64,000 nt of DNA. It comes from Phenylobacterium glaciei. GTDB lineage: Bacteria > Pseudomonadota > Alphaproteobacteria > Caulobacterales > Caulobacteraceae. Positions 1 to 5,710 of the stretch are shown here, piece by piece. The position numbers were made by a program, and so were the translations under genes. Each line of letters starts with the position of its first letter. The first letter of the stretch is position 1. Where the stretch lies: NCBI RefSeq assembly GCF_016772415.1, contig NZ_JAGSGD010000001.1, positions 496,001 to 560,000 of the forward strand. Reading direction: 5' to 3'. A model generated the notes under the pieces. The model had not been told where the DNA came from and made no database searches. It saw nothing but the letters and a program-made list of their open reading frames with translations.

Positions 1-38
1 ACTTTCCGCCGGTCCTCATTGGGTGTGTGTTCAATCAT
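1..38 (-). CDS. nepR: Anti-sigma factor NepR, N-terminal 12 codons (runs off the window)
   Basis: Reading the minus strand from an ATG at 38 gives M-I-E-H-T-P-N-E-D-R-R-K, preceded by GAGGA at a good ribosome-binding distance. A short acidic N-terminus followed by basic residues fits NepR, the small anti-sigma factor that holds the ECF sigma factor EcfG/SigT until phosphorylated PhyR takes it away. The identification rests mainly on context: the frame lies divergent from phyR and downstream of its own perfect GGAAC-N16-CGTT promoter, the usual nepR-sigT / phyR arrangement of Caulobacterales. The sigT gene would lie beyond the left edge. Confidence 0.7.
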   Translation of the reverse strand, partial: MIEHTPNEDRRK

Positions 39-96
39 GTCCTCGGCGCTCCGCTTGCGCGGGGCTTGCCCCCTCGATTGGTCATCGTCGCCCGTC

Positions 97-121
97 AACG
101 CCCTGCTCCGGTTCCGGTTCC
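97..121 (-). promoter_or_regulatory. EcfG/SigT-type promoter for nepR(-sigT)
   Basis: On the minus strand GGAAC (121-117) is followed after 16 bases by CGTT (100-97), an exact match to the alphaproteobacterial general stress response consensus. The -10 lies about 59 bases before the nepR start codon at 38. This would give the autoregulation known for nepR-ecfG operons. Confidence 0.8.
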
Positions 122-137
122 CATGATCTACCCCAGA

Positions 138-243
138 ACCTTTTAGGATCAGATGAAATCTGATCGGTTCGAAAAGGTCCTACTTCCTAGTTAGAGCGCG
201 ACGGACGGGTTAACCGGCCTCCAACCAACCCTGACGCGCTCTA
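138..243. repeat. Nested intergenic palindromes between nepR and phyR (family D)
   Basis: Two structures lie side by side. The first has outer arms ACCTTTT (138-144) / AAAAGGT (172-178) around a perfect inner hairpin GATCAGAT-gaa-ATCTGATC (147-165). The second has arms TAGAGCGCG (192-200) / CGCGCTCTA (235-243). The TAGAGC...GCTCTA ends match those seen at 5379-5515, so this is probably a dispersed repeat family rather than a site specific to phyR. It lies between the two divergent SigT promoters. The rest of the 39-361 gap holds only the promoters and leaders. Confidence 0.6.
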
Positions 244-267
244 GGATGAACAAAACGCACGCCCGCG

Positions 268-292
268 GGAACCGGTTCCCCACAGCGACGTT
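268..292 (+). promoter_or_regulatory. EcfG/SigT-type promoter for phyR
   Basis: GGAAC at 268-272 and CGTT at 289-292 are separated by 16 bases, an exact match to the GSR consensus. The -10 is 69 bases upstream of the TTG start chosen for phyR. It implies positive feedback: PhyR activity releases SigT, which transcribes phyR. Confidence 0.85.
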
Positions 293-361
293 TCCGGCGC
301 TATGGTAAGCGCTGTCGGGGAGCCGAGGCGTTCGCGTGTTTCTTACGGGGAGGGTATCACC

Positions 362-1156
362 TTGAGTCTGCTAGCCCGACTGGCGCCGCATCTTCCTTAT
401 GTGCGCCGATACGCCCGCGCCCTCACCGGCGATCAGACGACCGGGGACCACTATGTCCGCGTCGCGCTGGAGGCCCTGGCGGCCGGGGAGCGCACTCTGG
501 AGGCGAACCTGACGCCTCGCGTGGCGCTCTACAATGTCTTCCACACCATCTGGCTCAGCACGGGCGCCAAGCTTGAGCCTCGCGACGGCGGCGTCACCGG
601 CGACGACGCCAGCGGCCGCCTGATGCGAATCGCGCCGCGCTCGCGGCAGGCCTTCCTGCTCACCGCCCTGGAGGGCTTCACCCCCTCCGAGGCCGCCCAG
701 ATCCTGGGCGCCGACTTCTCCGAGGTGGAGGGCCTGATCAGCCAAGCCCAGCAGGAAATCGACGCCGAACTGGCCACCGATGTCTTGATCATCGAGGATG
801 AACCGGTGATCGCCGCCGACATCGAAGCCCTGGTCACCGAACTGGGTCACACGGTGGTCGACATCGCCGCCACCCGCACCGAGGCGGTGGACGCGGTGAA
901 CCGCAAGGTGCCGGGCCTGGTTTTGGCCGATATCCAGCTGGCCGACGGCTCGTCGGGCATCGACGCGGTGAAGGACATCCTGGCCCGCTACGACGTGCCG
1001 GTGATCTTCATCACCGCCTTCCCTGAGCGTCTGCTGACCGGTGAGCGTCCGGAACCCACCTTCCTGATCACCAAGCCCTTCCAGCCGGAGACGGTGAAGG
1101 CGGCGATCGGCCAGGCGCTGTTCTTCCATCCCCGGAACGCCAAGCAAGCCGCCTAG
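362..1156 (+). CDS. phyR: General stress response regulator PhyR (sigma-like domain + receiver)
   Basis: The 264-residue product has an N-terminal sigma-factor-like domain (about residues 1-135) and a C-terminal receiver domain (about 140-264) with the acidic pocket in LIIEDEP and the phosphoacceptor Asp190 in VLADIQL. When phosphorylated, PhyR mimics a sigma factor, binds NepR and frees SigT. I chose the TTG at 362 because GGGGAGGG lies at the right distance and the protein then begins with the family's SLLARLAPHLPYVRRYARALTG-like start; an in-frame ATG at 302 would add 20 unconserved residues and lie close to the -10 element. Divergent nepR and a perfect SigT promoter support the call. Transcription probably ends at the hairpin at 1182-1209. 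Confidence 0.95.
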   Translation: MSLLARLAPHLPYVRRYARALTGDQTTGDHYVRVALEALAAGERTLEANLTPRVALYNVFHTIWLSTGAKLEPRDGGVTGDDASGRLMRIAPRSRQAFLLTALEGFTPSEAAQILGADFSEVEGLISQAQQEIDAELATDVLIIEDEPVIAADIEALVTELGHTVVDIAATRTEAVDAVNRKVPGLVLADIQLADGSSGIDAVKDILARYDVPVIFITAFPERLLTGERPEPTFLITKPFQPETVKAAIGQALFFHPRNAKQAA

Positions 1157-1179
1157 ATATTCGAGCCGACAGCTTGAGC

Positions 1180-1204
1180 GGAACGCCGGCCTCGCGCCGG
1201 CGTT
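1180..1204 (+). promoter_or_regulatory. EcfG/SigT-type promoter overlapping the phyR terminator, for the DUF1328 gene
   Basis: GGAAC (1180-1184) and CGTT (1201-1204) are 16 bases apart, an exact GSR match ending 51 bases before the DUF1328 ATG at 1256. The same bases form the two arms of the terminator hairpin behind phyR. Because an AACG/CGTT stem creates part of the motif automatically, this site is less certain than the others, but only it supplies a promoter for the downstream gene. Confidence 0.6.
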
Positions 1205-1209
1205 TTCGT
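1182..1209 (+). terminator. Rho-independent terminator after phyR
   Basis: AACGCCGGC (1182-1190), loop of five bases, GCCGGCGTT (1196-1204), followed by a T-rich run. Nine perfect base pairs, 25 bases after the phyR stop codon. Confidence 0.75.
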
Positions 1210-1255
1210 TTTCAGGCGTCCGCATCGGGGGCGCATCGTTTCCGGAGTTGATCGC

Positions 1256-1429
1256 ATGCTGGGTTGGGCCTTGACCTTCGCCGTTCTCGCCATCGTGGCG
1301 GGCCTCCTGGGCTTCGTGAGCCTGGCGGGTCTGGCCGCCACCGTGGCCAAGGTGCTGTTCGTCGTCTTCCTGGTGCTGCTGGTGGCGAGCTTCGTCATCC
1401 GCGCGGTGCGGGGACAGTCGGTTCTCTAG
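1256..1429 (+). CDS. DUF1328 small membrane protein, copy 1
   Basis: A 57-residue, two-helix hydrophobic protein beginning [19 protein letters not shown] and ending R-A-V-R-G-Q-S-V-L. This is the DUF1328 (YtjA-like) signature: a W-A-L/T-F start, two membrane segments (about 4-24 and 30-50) and a basic tail. GGAG sits about ten bases before the ATG. Its function is unknown; members are often stress-induced, and an apparent SigT promoter upstream fits this. It is followed by a strong terminator at 1451. A second copy lies at 5513-5683. Confidence 0.85.
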   Translation: MLGWALTFAVLAIVAGLLGFVSLAGLAATVAKVLFVVFLVLLVASFVIRAVRGQSVL

Positions 1430-1450
1430 CCGGGCCGGCATCCAGATATG

Positions 1451-1480
1451 AAAACGGCCGCCCGATGGGGCGGCCGTTTT
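1451..1480. terminator. Bidirectional terminator between DUF1328 and the facing small-protein operon
   Basis: AAAACGGCCGCCC (1451-1463), loop GATG, GGGCGGCCGTTTT (1468-1480): thirteen perfect pairs with A-rich and T-rich flanks, placed between the convergent genes ending at 1429 (plus) and 1497 (minus). Confidence 0.85.
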
Positions 1481-1496
1481 GCATTGGAGAGGCGAT

Positions 1497-1763
1497 CTAT
1501 CGCGGGGCGTCAGGCGTCTTCTGTAGAGTGTTCTCGGCCGGGGCGCCGGCGCTGAAGGCCTGGGCGTCGGCGGGCTGCTTGCCGTTGTTCACCTCGGTGG
1601 AGGCCAGGTTGTCGGCCTGCCAGGTCCAGGCGCCGAACAGGGCCATGGCGGCGAGCGCCGTGGAGACCAGCAGCACCCAGAAGACGTGACGCCCGAAGCG
1701 TCCCTGACGGGCGCGGGTGGCGTTGAGGACGGTATGGTCGGGATTACGATAGAGGACGGCCAT
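1497..1763 (-). CDS. Small membrane protein of unknown function, second gene of a SigT-type operon
   Basis: An 88-residue protein with a basic N-terminus (MAVLYRNPDHTVLNATRARQ), one membrane helix at about residues 27-49 (VFWVLLVSTALAAMALFGAW) and a polar C-terminus of about 38 residues. A clear AAGGAG precedes the ATG. I do not recognise a family. It lies 17 bases behind the gene 1781-1987 on the same strand and is presumably co-transcribed from the SigT-type promoter at 2036-2060, so a role in stress-related envelope adaptation is an inference. Confidence 0.7.
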   Translation of the reverse strand: MAVLYRNPDHTVLNATRARQGRFGRHVFWVLLVSTALAAMALFGAWTWQADNLASTEVNNGKQPADAQAFSAGAPAENTLQKTPDAPR

Positions 1764-1780
1764 CAGGTCGGCTCCTTTTA

Positions 1781-1987
1781 CTAGTTCGGGAAATAGCTGA
1801 ACGGACCGGGGGGAACCGGCCGGCTGGCGTCTTGGGCGGTGCTGAGCTGACCGATCAGGCCGCCGGCGAAGGCGATGCCGAGGATTACGGCGACGGCGGC
1901 CGAGCGGCGGCGCGCCTGGCGCTGGCGCTGGCTTGGCGCGGTGAAGAGGACAACCCCGCCATGGGGCGCTTCAAATCCACGGATCAT
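1781..1987 (-). CDS. Small membrane protein of unknown function, first gene of a SigT-type operon
   Basis: A 68-residue product (MIRGFEAPHGGVVLFTAPSQ...) with a basic stretch (RQRQARRRS) followed by one hydrophobic segment (VAVILGIAFAGGLIGQL) and a proline-rich end. The frame could open earlier at 2029, but the SigT-type -10 at 2036-2039 would put the transcription start at about that codon, so 1987 is preferred. The ribosome-binding site is weak (GGGGACC). No family recognised. Confidence 0.6.
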   Translation of the reverse strand: MIRGFEAPHGGVVLFTAPSQRQRQARRRSAAVAVILGIAFAGGLIGQLSTAQDASRPVPPGPFSYFPN

Positions 1988-2035
1988 CTGGGGGGTCCCC
2001 GAAATCTGACGCGGACCGGACGCCCGCATCTGGTC

Positions 2036-2060
2036 AACGCCACAGTCGTGCTGCTGTTCC
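2036..2060 (-). promoter_or_regulatory. EcfG/SigT-type promoter for the two small membrane proteins
   Basis: On the minus strand GGAAC (2060-2056), 16 bases, CGTT (2039-2036): exact GSR match, 49 bases before the ATG at 1987. Confidence 0.8.
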
Positions 2061-2135
2061 CGCTCATCGACGGTTCAGGTGGTTTGGCTCAGGATGGTCG
2101 CAATGAGGTCACGGCCTCCCCATCTGTTGAGCATC

Positions 2136-2465
2136 ATGATCAAGCCCAGACATATCCTCGTCGCCGGTCTCGCCGCCGGTGTGATGTTGGCCTTCGCCAA
2201 CCTGGCCTCCGCCCAAGGGGCTTCAGGCCTGGAGGGCCGCGAAGTGCGCGCCGCCGACGGCGCGGTGCTGGGGACGATCGCCAAGGTGATCACCGGCCCC
2301 GACGGCCGGCCCCTGCAGGTGCTGGTCCAGCCCAAGGGCGCGCGGGCCGCGGGTCCCCGCAGCCTGCCCTATAAGGCCTTGAGCCCCGAGGGCGACCGCT
2401 TCGTGATCCCGCTCAGCAAGGCGGAGTTCGACTCGATGCCCGCGGTCGATCTGGCGGCGAAATAA
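2136..2465 (+). CDS. Exported PRC-barrel-like protein
   Basis: The 109-residue product starts MIKPRHILVAGLAAGVMLAF with a signal peptide ending near ASAQ, then has GREVRAADGAVLGTIAKVIT-GPDGRPLQVLV, the pattern of a PRC-barrel fold (V-x-x-x-D-G-x-x-x-G-x-I followed by a beta hairpin). PRC-barrel proteins bind RNA or act as small structural domains; an exported version would work in the periplasm. The start at 2136 begins directly at the signal peptide; in-frame starts at 2079 and 2103 would mask it. I see no SigT promoter on this strand. Function unknown. Confidence 0.6.
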   Translation: MIKPRHILVAGLAAGVMLAFANLASAQGASGLEGREVRAADGAVLGTIAKVITGPDGRPLQVLVQPKGARAAGPRSLPYKALSPEGDRFVIPLSKAEFDSMPAVDLAAK

Positions 2466-2522
2466 CTTTCGAAAAACTCGCGCGGAACGGGAACCAAGGA
2501 TTCGCCAGTGAGTTTGATATTT

Positions 2523-2583
2523 GCGAAGGCGGCGACGCCCCCCCGACTTGAGACCGGCGCACACGCCGGTCTGCCGCCTTCGC
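2523..2583. repeat. Large nested hairpin downstream of the PRC-barrel gene
   Basis: Outer arms GCGAAGGCGGC (2523-2533) and GCCGCCTTCGC (2573-2583) are perfectly complementary and enclose a second perfect hairpin GACCGGCG-CACA-CGCCGGTC (2552-2571). No coding frame explains this. It could be a processed 3' structure of the preceding transcript or a small structured RNA. Confidence 0.55.
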
Positions 2584-2611
2584 ACCCCATTCTCGATGTG
2601 CACACCTTCAA

Positions 2612-2642
2612 GGCGGCTCCCCCCAGAGCCGCCCTTCTTTTT
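2612..2642 (+). terminator. Probable terminator following the PRC-barrel gene
   Basis: GGCGGCT (2612-2618) pairs with AGCCGCC (2627-2633) and is followed by a T-rich run to 2642. It comes directly after the nested hairpin at 2523-2583. Confidence 0.65.
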
Positions 2643-2664
2643 GCGCGCTATCCGGTAGTCGCCC

Positions 2665-3123
2665 CTATTTCCGGGGCGATGAGAGCTTGAGGGTGACATC
2701 GGCGCGGCGGCGCAGGGGTCGGTTGTCGCCCGAGGCCGTCACCGAGCCCGACTGGCCTGCTGCGGTCAGGTCGACTTCGCCGGCGGGCAGGCCGGTGGCG
2801 CGGAGAGCCTTGGTCACCGAGGCGGCGCGCTGCTTGGAGAGTTCCAAGTTAGCGGCCGGCGCGCCGGCGGCGTCGGCCAGTCCCAGGACCAGCACCTTGT
2901 CCACCTGGCAGCCCTTGGCCTGGTCGGCCGCGGCGCGAAGGACAGCGCGGCCCTCCTTGGTGACGGCGGCAGAGTCCGGCTCGAAATAGATATCGACGGT
3001 CACGTCGGCGCAGGGAGCCTCGCGCTTGACGATACGGTCGCGGGGGCTGGTCATCGTCGTGCAGCCTGCTCCCAGGATCGCCACCACCAGAACCGCCGCG
3101 CCAAGTCCATGAACCGTCGTCAT
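2665..3123 (-). CDS. OmpA-family outer-membrane protein, possibly a lipoprotein
   Basis: The 152-residue product begins MTTVHGLGAAVLVVAILGAGC, a signal sequence ending in a Cys that could be lipidated, although the residue at -3 (Gly) is atypical for a lipobox. The remainder is an OmpA-like domain: DIYFEPDSAAVT, a long amphipathic helix, an NLELSKQRAASVTKAL-like segment and a final DNRPLRRRADVTL. Such domains bind peptidoglycan and tether the outer membrane. On this strand, AGAAC-N17-CGTT (3215-3190) is one base off the GSR promoter and lies about 67 bases upstream, so SigT control is possible but unproven. Confidence 0.75.
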   Translation of the reverse strand: MTTVHGLGAAVLVVAILGAGCTTMTSPRDRIVKREAPCADVTVDIYFEPDSAAVTKEGRAVLRAAADQAKGCQVDKVLVLGLADAAGAPAANLELSKQRAASVTKALRATGLPAGEVDLTAAGQSGSVTASGDNRPLRRRADVTLKLSSPRK

Positions 3124-3217
3124 GAGCACACCCTTGAGGAACAAGCCGCCACCATAGCCCAGCGCCGTGGCATAGCCATCCACAGCAGCAACGCACGGCG
3201 ACGCTTGCCGGTTCTCC

Positions 3218-3242
3218 GGAACTCCTAACAGCCTCCACCGTT
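3218..3242 (+). promoter_or_regulatory. EcfG/SigT-type promoter for the 3277-5299 operon
   Basis: GGAAC (3218-3222), 16 bases, CGTT (3239-3242), an exact match 34 bases before the ATG at 3277. Confidence 0.85.
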
Positions 3243-3276
3243 TCGAGAGTCCCATCCGCGACCGGAGACCACGACC

Positions 3277-3594
3277 ATGCTGTGGAAACGCCGCAACGCC
3301 ATCTCGACTGACACCATGGCCCACGAACAACACGAGGTTCGCGACGCCTATGAGCGCGGCCGCCGCGACGAGCGCCGCGCCCGCAAGCGTCACCCGATCA
3401 TGATGAGCCTGACCTTCGCCGCCGCCCTGGTGGGCGGGGTGGTGCTGGTGCTGGCCGCCAAGGAAGGGTCCTTCGCCCGTAGCGGCGGGATCGTCGATCA
3501 TAGCCTGGCTGCCGCCACCAACCGCGCCGAGCCGGTGGTGATGGACGCCGCCCGTGACCTGAAGGCCAAGACCTTCAAAGAAACCGAGAGCTGA
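3277..3594 (+). CDS. Unknown membrane protein, first gene of a SigT-type operon
   Basis: The 105-residue product has a charged, arginine-rich N-terminus (EVRDAYERGRRDERRARKRH, about residues 20-39), a single membrane helix at about 41-60 (IMMSLTFAAALVGGVVLVLA) and an alanine/lysine-rich amphipathic tail. No family recognised. CCGGAGA precedes the ATG. It is the promoter-proximal gene of an operon with a diacylglycerol-kinase-like enzyme 8 bases downstream and a metallophosphoesterase overlapping that. Confidence 0.7.
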   Translation: MLWKRRNAISTDTMAHEQHEVRDAYERGRRDERRARKRHPIMMSLTFAAALVGGVVLVLAAKEGSFARSGGIVDHSLAAATNRAEPVVMDAARDLKAKTFKETES

Positions 3595-3602
3595 GGACCG
3601 TC

Positions 3603-4523
3603 GTGGGGGGCAAGATTCGAAGCATCGAACTGATCGCCAACACCGCCTCGGGCAGTGTCAGCGCGGGCGCGCCTGACGAAGCGCGCGCCATCCTGGCCGA
3701 GTTCGGCGGCAAGACGAATGTCTGCGTGCCTGAGAATGGCGACCTCTCGGGCTGCCTGCAGGCCGCTATCGACCGCTCGCCGGACCTGCTGGTGATCCTG
3801 GCCGGCGACGGCACGGCCCGCGCCGCGGCTGAGCTGTGCGGCATGAAGGGCCCGATGATCGCGCCACTGCCGGGGGGCACCATGAACATGCTGCCCAAGG
3901 CGGTTTATGGGACCACCGATTGGAAACAGGCGCTGCGCGACACCCTGGAACACGGCGAGGAACGCCCCCTGGGCGGCGGTCTGGTGGACGGACGGCTGTT
4001 CCTGGTGGCCGCCATCCTGGGTTCCGGCGCCCTGCTGGCGCCCGCCCGCGAGGCGGTGCGCGAGGGCCGGCCGCTGATCGCCTTCCACCGGGCGCGCCGC
4101 GCCTGGCGCCGCGCCTTCTCGGGCCGGCTGCGCTATAGCCTCGATGGCGGGCCGCGCGGCAAGGCCGAGGCCATGACCTTCATGTGCCCTATCGCCTCGC
4201 GCGCCCTCGATGACGACGACCAGTTCCTGGAGGCCGCGGCCCTGGACCCCGCAGGGGTGGCCGAGGCCCTGCGCATCGGCCTGCACAGCGTGATAGGCGA
4301 TTGGCGCAACGATCCCGCGGTCCAGGCCATCGCCTGCCGCCAGGCGCGGGTCTGGGCCTCCGACGGAATTCCAGCGGTGCTGGACGGCGAGCCTGCGCGG
4401 CTGAAGGCCAATGTTCAGGTGACCTGGAAAAACAAGGTGACCCGCATCCTGGCGCCGCCGAAGGCCGCCAAGCCCGACACCCCCGAGACGTCGGTCGAGA
4501 AGACGCTGAAGGTCAGGGCCTGA
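3603..4523 (+). CDS. Diacylglycerol/sphingosine kinase family lipid kinase (YegS/LCB5-like)
   Basis: A 306-residue protein starting at GTG. It has the diacylglycerol-kinase catalytic domain: GDGT at residues 68-71 in LVILAGDGTARAA and PGGTMNMLP at 90-98, the nucleotide-binding glycine loops of the family. The C-terminal half is the usual beta-rich domain, with LDGEP near residue 260. Family members phosphorylate diacylglycerol, ceramide or related lipids at the inner membrane face. Gene order under a SigT promoter suggests stress-induced lipid remodelling, but the substrate cannot be read from sequence. It overlaps the next gene by one base (TGATG). Confidence 0.85.
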   Translation: MGGKIRSIELIANTASGSVSAGAPDEARAILAEFGGKTNVCVPENGDLSGCLQAAIDRSPDLLVILAGDGTARAAAELCGMKGPMIAPLPGGTMNMLPKAVYGTTDWKQALRDTLEHGEERPLGGGLVDGRLFLVAAILGSGALLAPAREAVREGRPLIAFHRARRAWRRAFSGRLRYSLDGGPRGKAEAMTFMCPIASRALDDDDQFLEAAALDPAGVAEALRIGLHSVIGDWRNDPAVQAIACRQARVWASDGIPAVLDGEPARLKANVQVTWKNKVTRILAPPKAAKPDTPETSVEKTLKVRA

Positions 4524-5299
4524 TGCGGATCGCCCACCTCTCCGACATCCACTTCGGCGGGGAGAACGCCGAGGCTGTGGCCGCGGCGACGCAATGCCTG
4601 GCCGCCGACCATCTGGATCTGGTGGTGGTCTCCGGCGACCTGACCCGGTTCGGAGAGAAGGGTGAGTTCGCCTCTGCTGCGGCCTGGTTGAAGCAGCTGC
4701 CCGAACCCCGGCTGGTGACGCCGGGCAATCACGACGCGCCGTATCTCGCCTGGCACGATCGCCTGTTCACCCCTTTCGCCCGCTATGAGCGGGCCATCGG
4801 CCGCGCCCGCTTCCAGACGCACCTCTCGCCCGGTCTGGCGGTCTATGGCGTCAACACCGCGCGCGGCGTGCAGCCCCGGGCCAACTGGTCCAAGGGCCAG
4901 ATCTCCGAGCATCAGGTGGAGGAGGCCCTGGCCTGGTTCGCCGCGGCGCCGGCCGAGGCCCTGAAGATCGTGGTCTGCCACCACCCGCTCACCGAGATGC
5001 TGGGCGGCCCCATGACCGGCAAGGTCTGGCGCGGGGAGGCCGCCGCCAAGGCCTTCGCCGAGGCCGGCGTCGACCTGGTGCTGACCGGCCATATCCACGC
5101 CCCCTTCACCTGGCCCTACGGCTATGGCGACGGAAAAACCTATGCGGCCGGCGCCGGCACGCTCTCCATTCGCGAGCGCGGCGTTCCGCCGGGTTTCAAT
5201 ATCATCGAGACCGACGCCGCCGAGATGCGGGTCACGGCGCTGGCCTGGACCGGATCGAAGTTCGAGTCAGAGCGCGTCTGGTCGCTGAGTCGGCGCTAA
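4523..5299 (+). CDS. Calcineurin-like metallophosphoesterase
   Basis: The 258-residue protein has all five metallophosphoesterase motifs in order: D-x-H (D8, H10), GDLTR (38-42), GNHD (68-71), VCHHPL and TGHIH. These bind two metal ions and cleave phosphomono- or diesters. The resemblance is closest to the CpdA / 3',5'-cyclic nucleotide phosphodiesterase-like group, but the substrate is not certain. Translation is coupled to the lipid kinase by TGATG. The operon ends at the hairpin 5321-5353. Confidence 0.85.
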   Translation: MRIAHLSDIHFGGENAEAVAAATQCLAADHLDLVVVSGDLTRFGEKGEFASAAAWLKQLPEPRLVTPGNHDAPYLAWHDRLFTPFARYERAIGRARFQTHLSPGLAVYGVNTARGVQPRANWSKGQISEHQVEEALAWFAAAPAEALKIVVCHHPLTEMLGGPMTGKVWRGEAAAKAFAEAGVDLVLTGHIHAPFTWPYGYGDGKTYAAGAGTLSIRERGVPPGFNIIETDAAEMRVTALAWTGSKFESERVWSLSRR

Positions 5300-5320
5300 G
5301 CCTTCCCATTCCACACAGTA

Positions 5321-5353
5321 AAACGCGCCCCCGACCGAGTCAGAGGCGCGTTT
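5321..5353 (+). terminator. Terminator of the lipid kinase/phosphoesterase operon
   Basis: AAACGCGCC (5321-5329) pairs perfectly with GGCGCGTTT (5345-5353), 22 bases after the stop codon at 5299. Confidence 0.75.
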
Positions 5354-5378
5354 GTCATGTTCGTTCCGTAAGCGTAGC

Positions 5379-5515
5379 TAGAGCATGATCGTTTTAGACG
5401 GAACCGCGTAGCGGTCCCGGCTGAAGCGTGAATCATGCTCTCGCTTATATCTGGAGCCTGATTCACCGCATCGGCAGAATCGCGAAGCGATTCCACCTCA
5501 ACGGATCAGGCTCTA
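5379..5515. repeat. Two adjacent intergenic palindromic repeats (family D)
   Basis: The first unit has arms AGAGCATGAT (5380-5389) / ATCATGCTCT (5432-5441) around an imperfect GAACCGC/GCGGTCC hairpin. The second has arms AGCCTGAT (5455-5462) / ATCAGGCT (5505-5512) around a perfect GAATCGC-gaa-GCGATTC hairpin (5477-5493). The AGAGCATGAT terminus is typical of dispersed palindromes in alphaproteobacterial genomes. The second unit ends in CTCTAG and supplies the stop codon of the DUF1328 gene at 5513. Confidence 0.7.
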
Positions 5516-5683
5516 GACGCTTCGCCCGCGGACGAGGTGCATGACGAGGCTGACCACGAACAGCACCAGGAAGACGAAGAACAGAATCTTGGCGACACCC
5601 ATCGCGGCGCCCGCGATGGAGGTGAAACCGAGGAGGCCGGCGATCAAGGCGACCACCAGGAAGGTCAGGGCCCAGCTCAGCAT
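5513..5683 (-). CDS. DUF1328 small membrane protein, copy 2
   Basis: A 56-residue protein, [20 protein letters not shown]..., ending R-G-R-S-V, closely similar along its length to the copy at 1256-1429. It has two hydrophobic helices and a basic end. GGAG precedes the ATG at 5683. It is read from a perfect SigT-type promoter that lies inside the 3' end of sodB. Its stop codon is formed by the edge of a family D repeat. Confidence 0.85.
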   Translation of the reverse strand: MLSWALTFLVVALIAGLLGFTSIAGAAMGVAKILFFVFLVLFVVSLVMHLVRGRSV

Positions 5684-5710
5684 GGGGGAAGCTCCGGTTG
5701 GTTGGCGTAC

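Noticed and set aside
2079..2135. Longer N-terminus for the PRC-barrel protein
   Set aside because: It would place 19 polar residues before a clear signal peptide; ATG 2136 begins the signal peptide directly.
2508..2690. A 60-codon frame on the plus strand
   Set aside because: It spans the nested hairpins and the terminator at 2612-2642, so it is unlikely to be translated.
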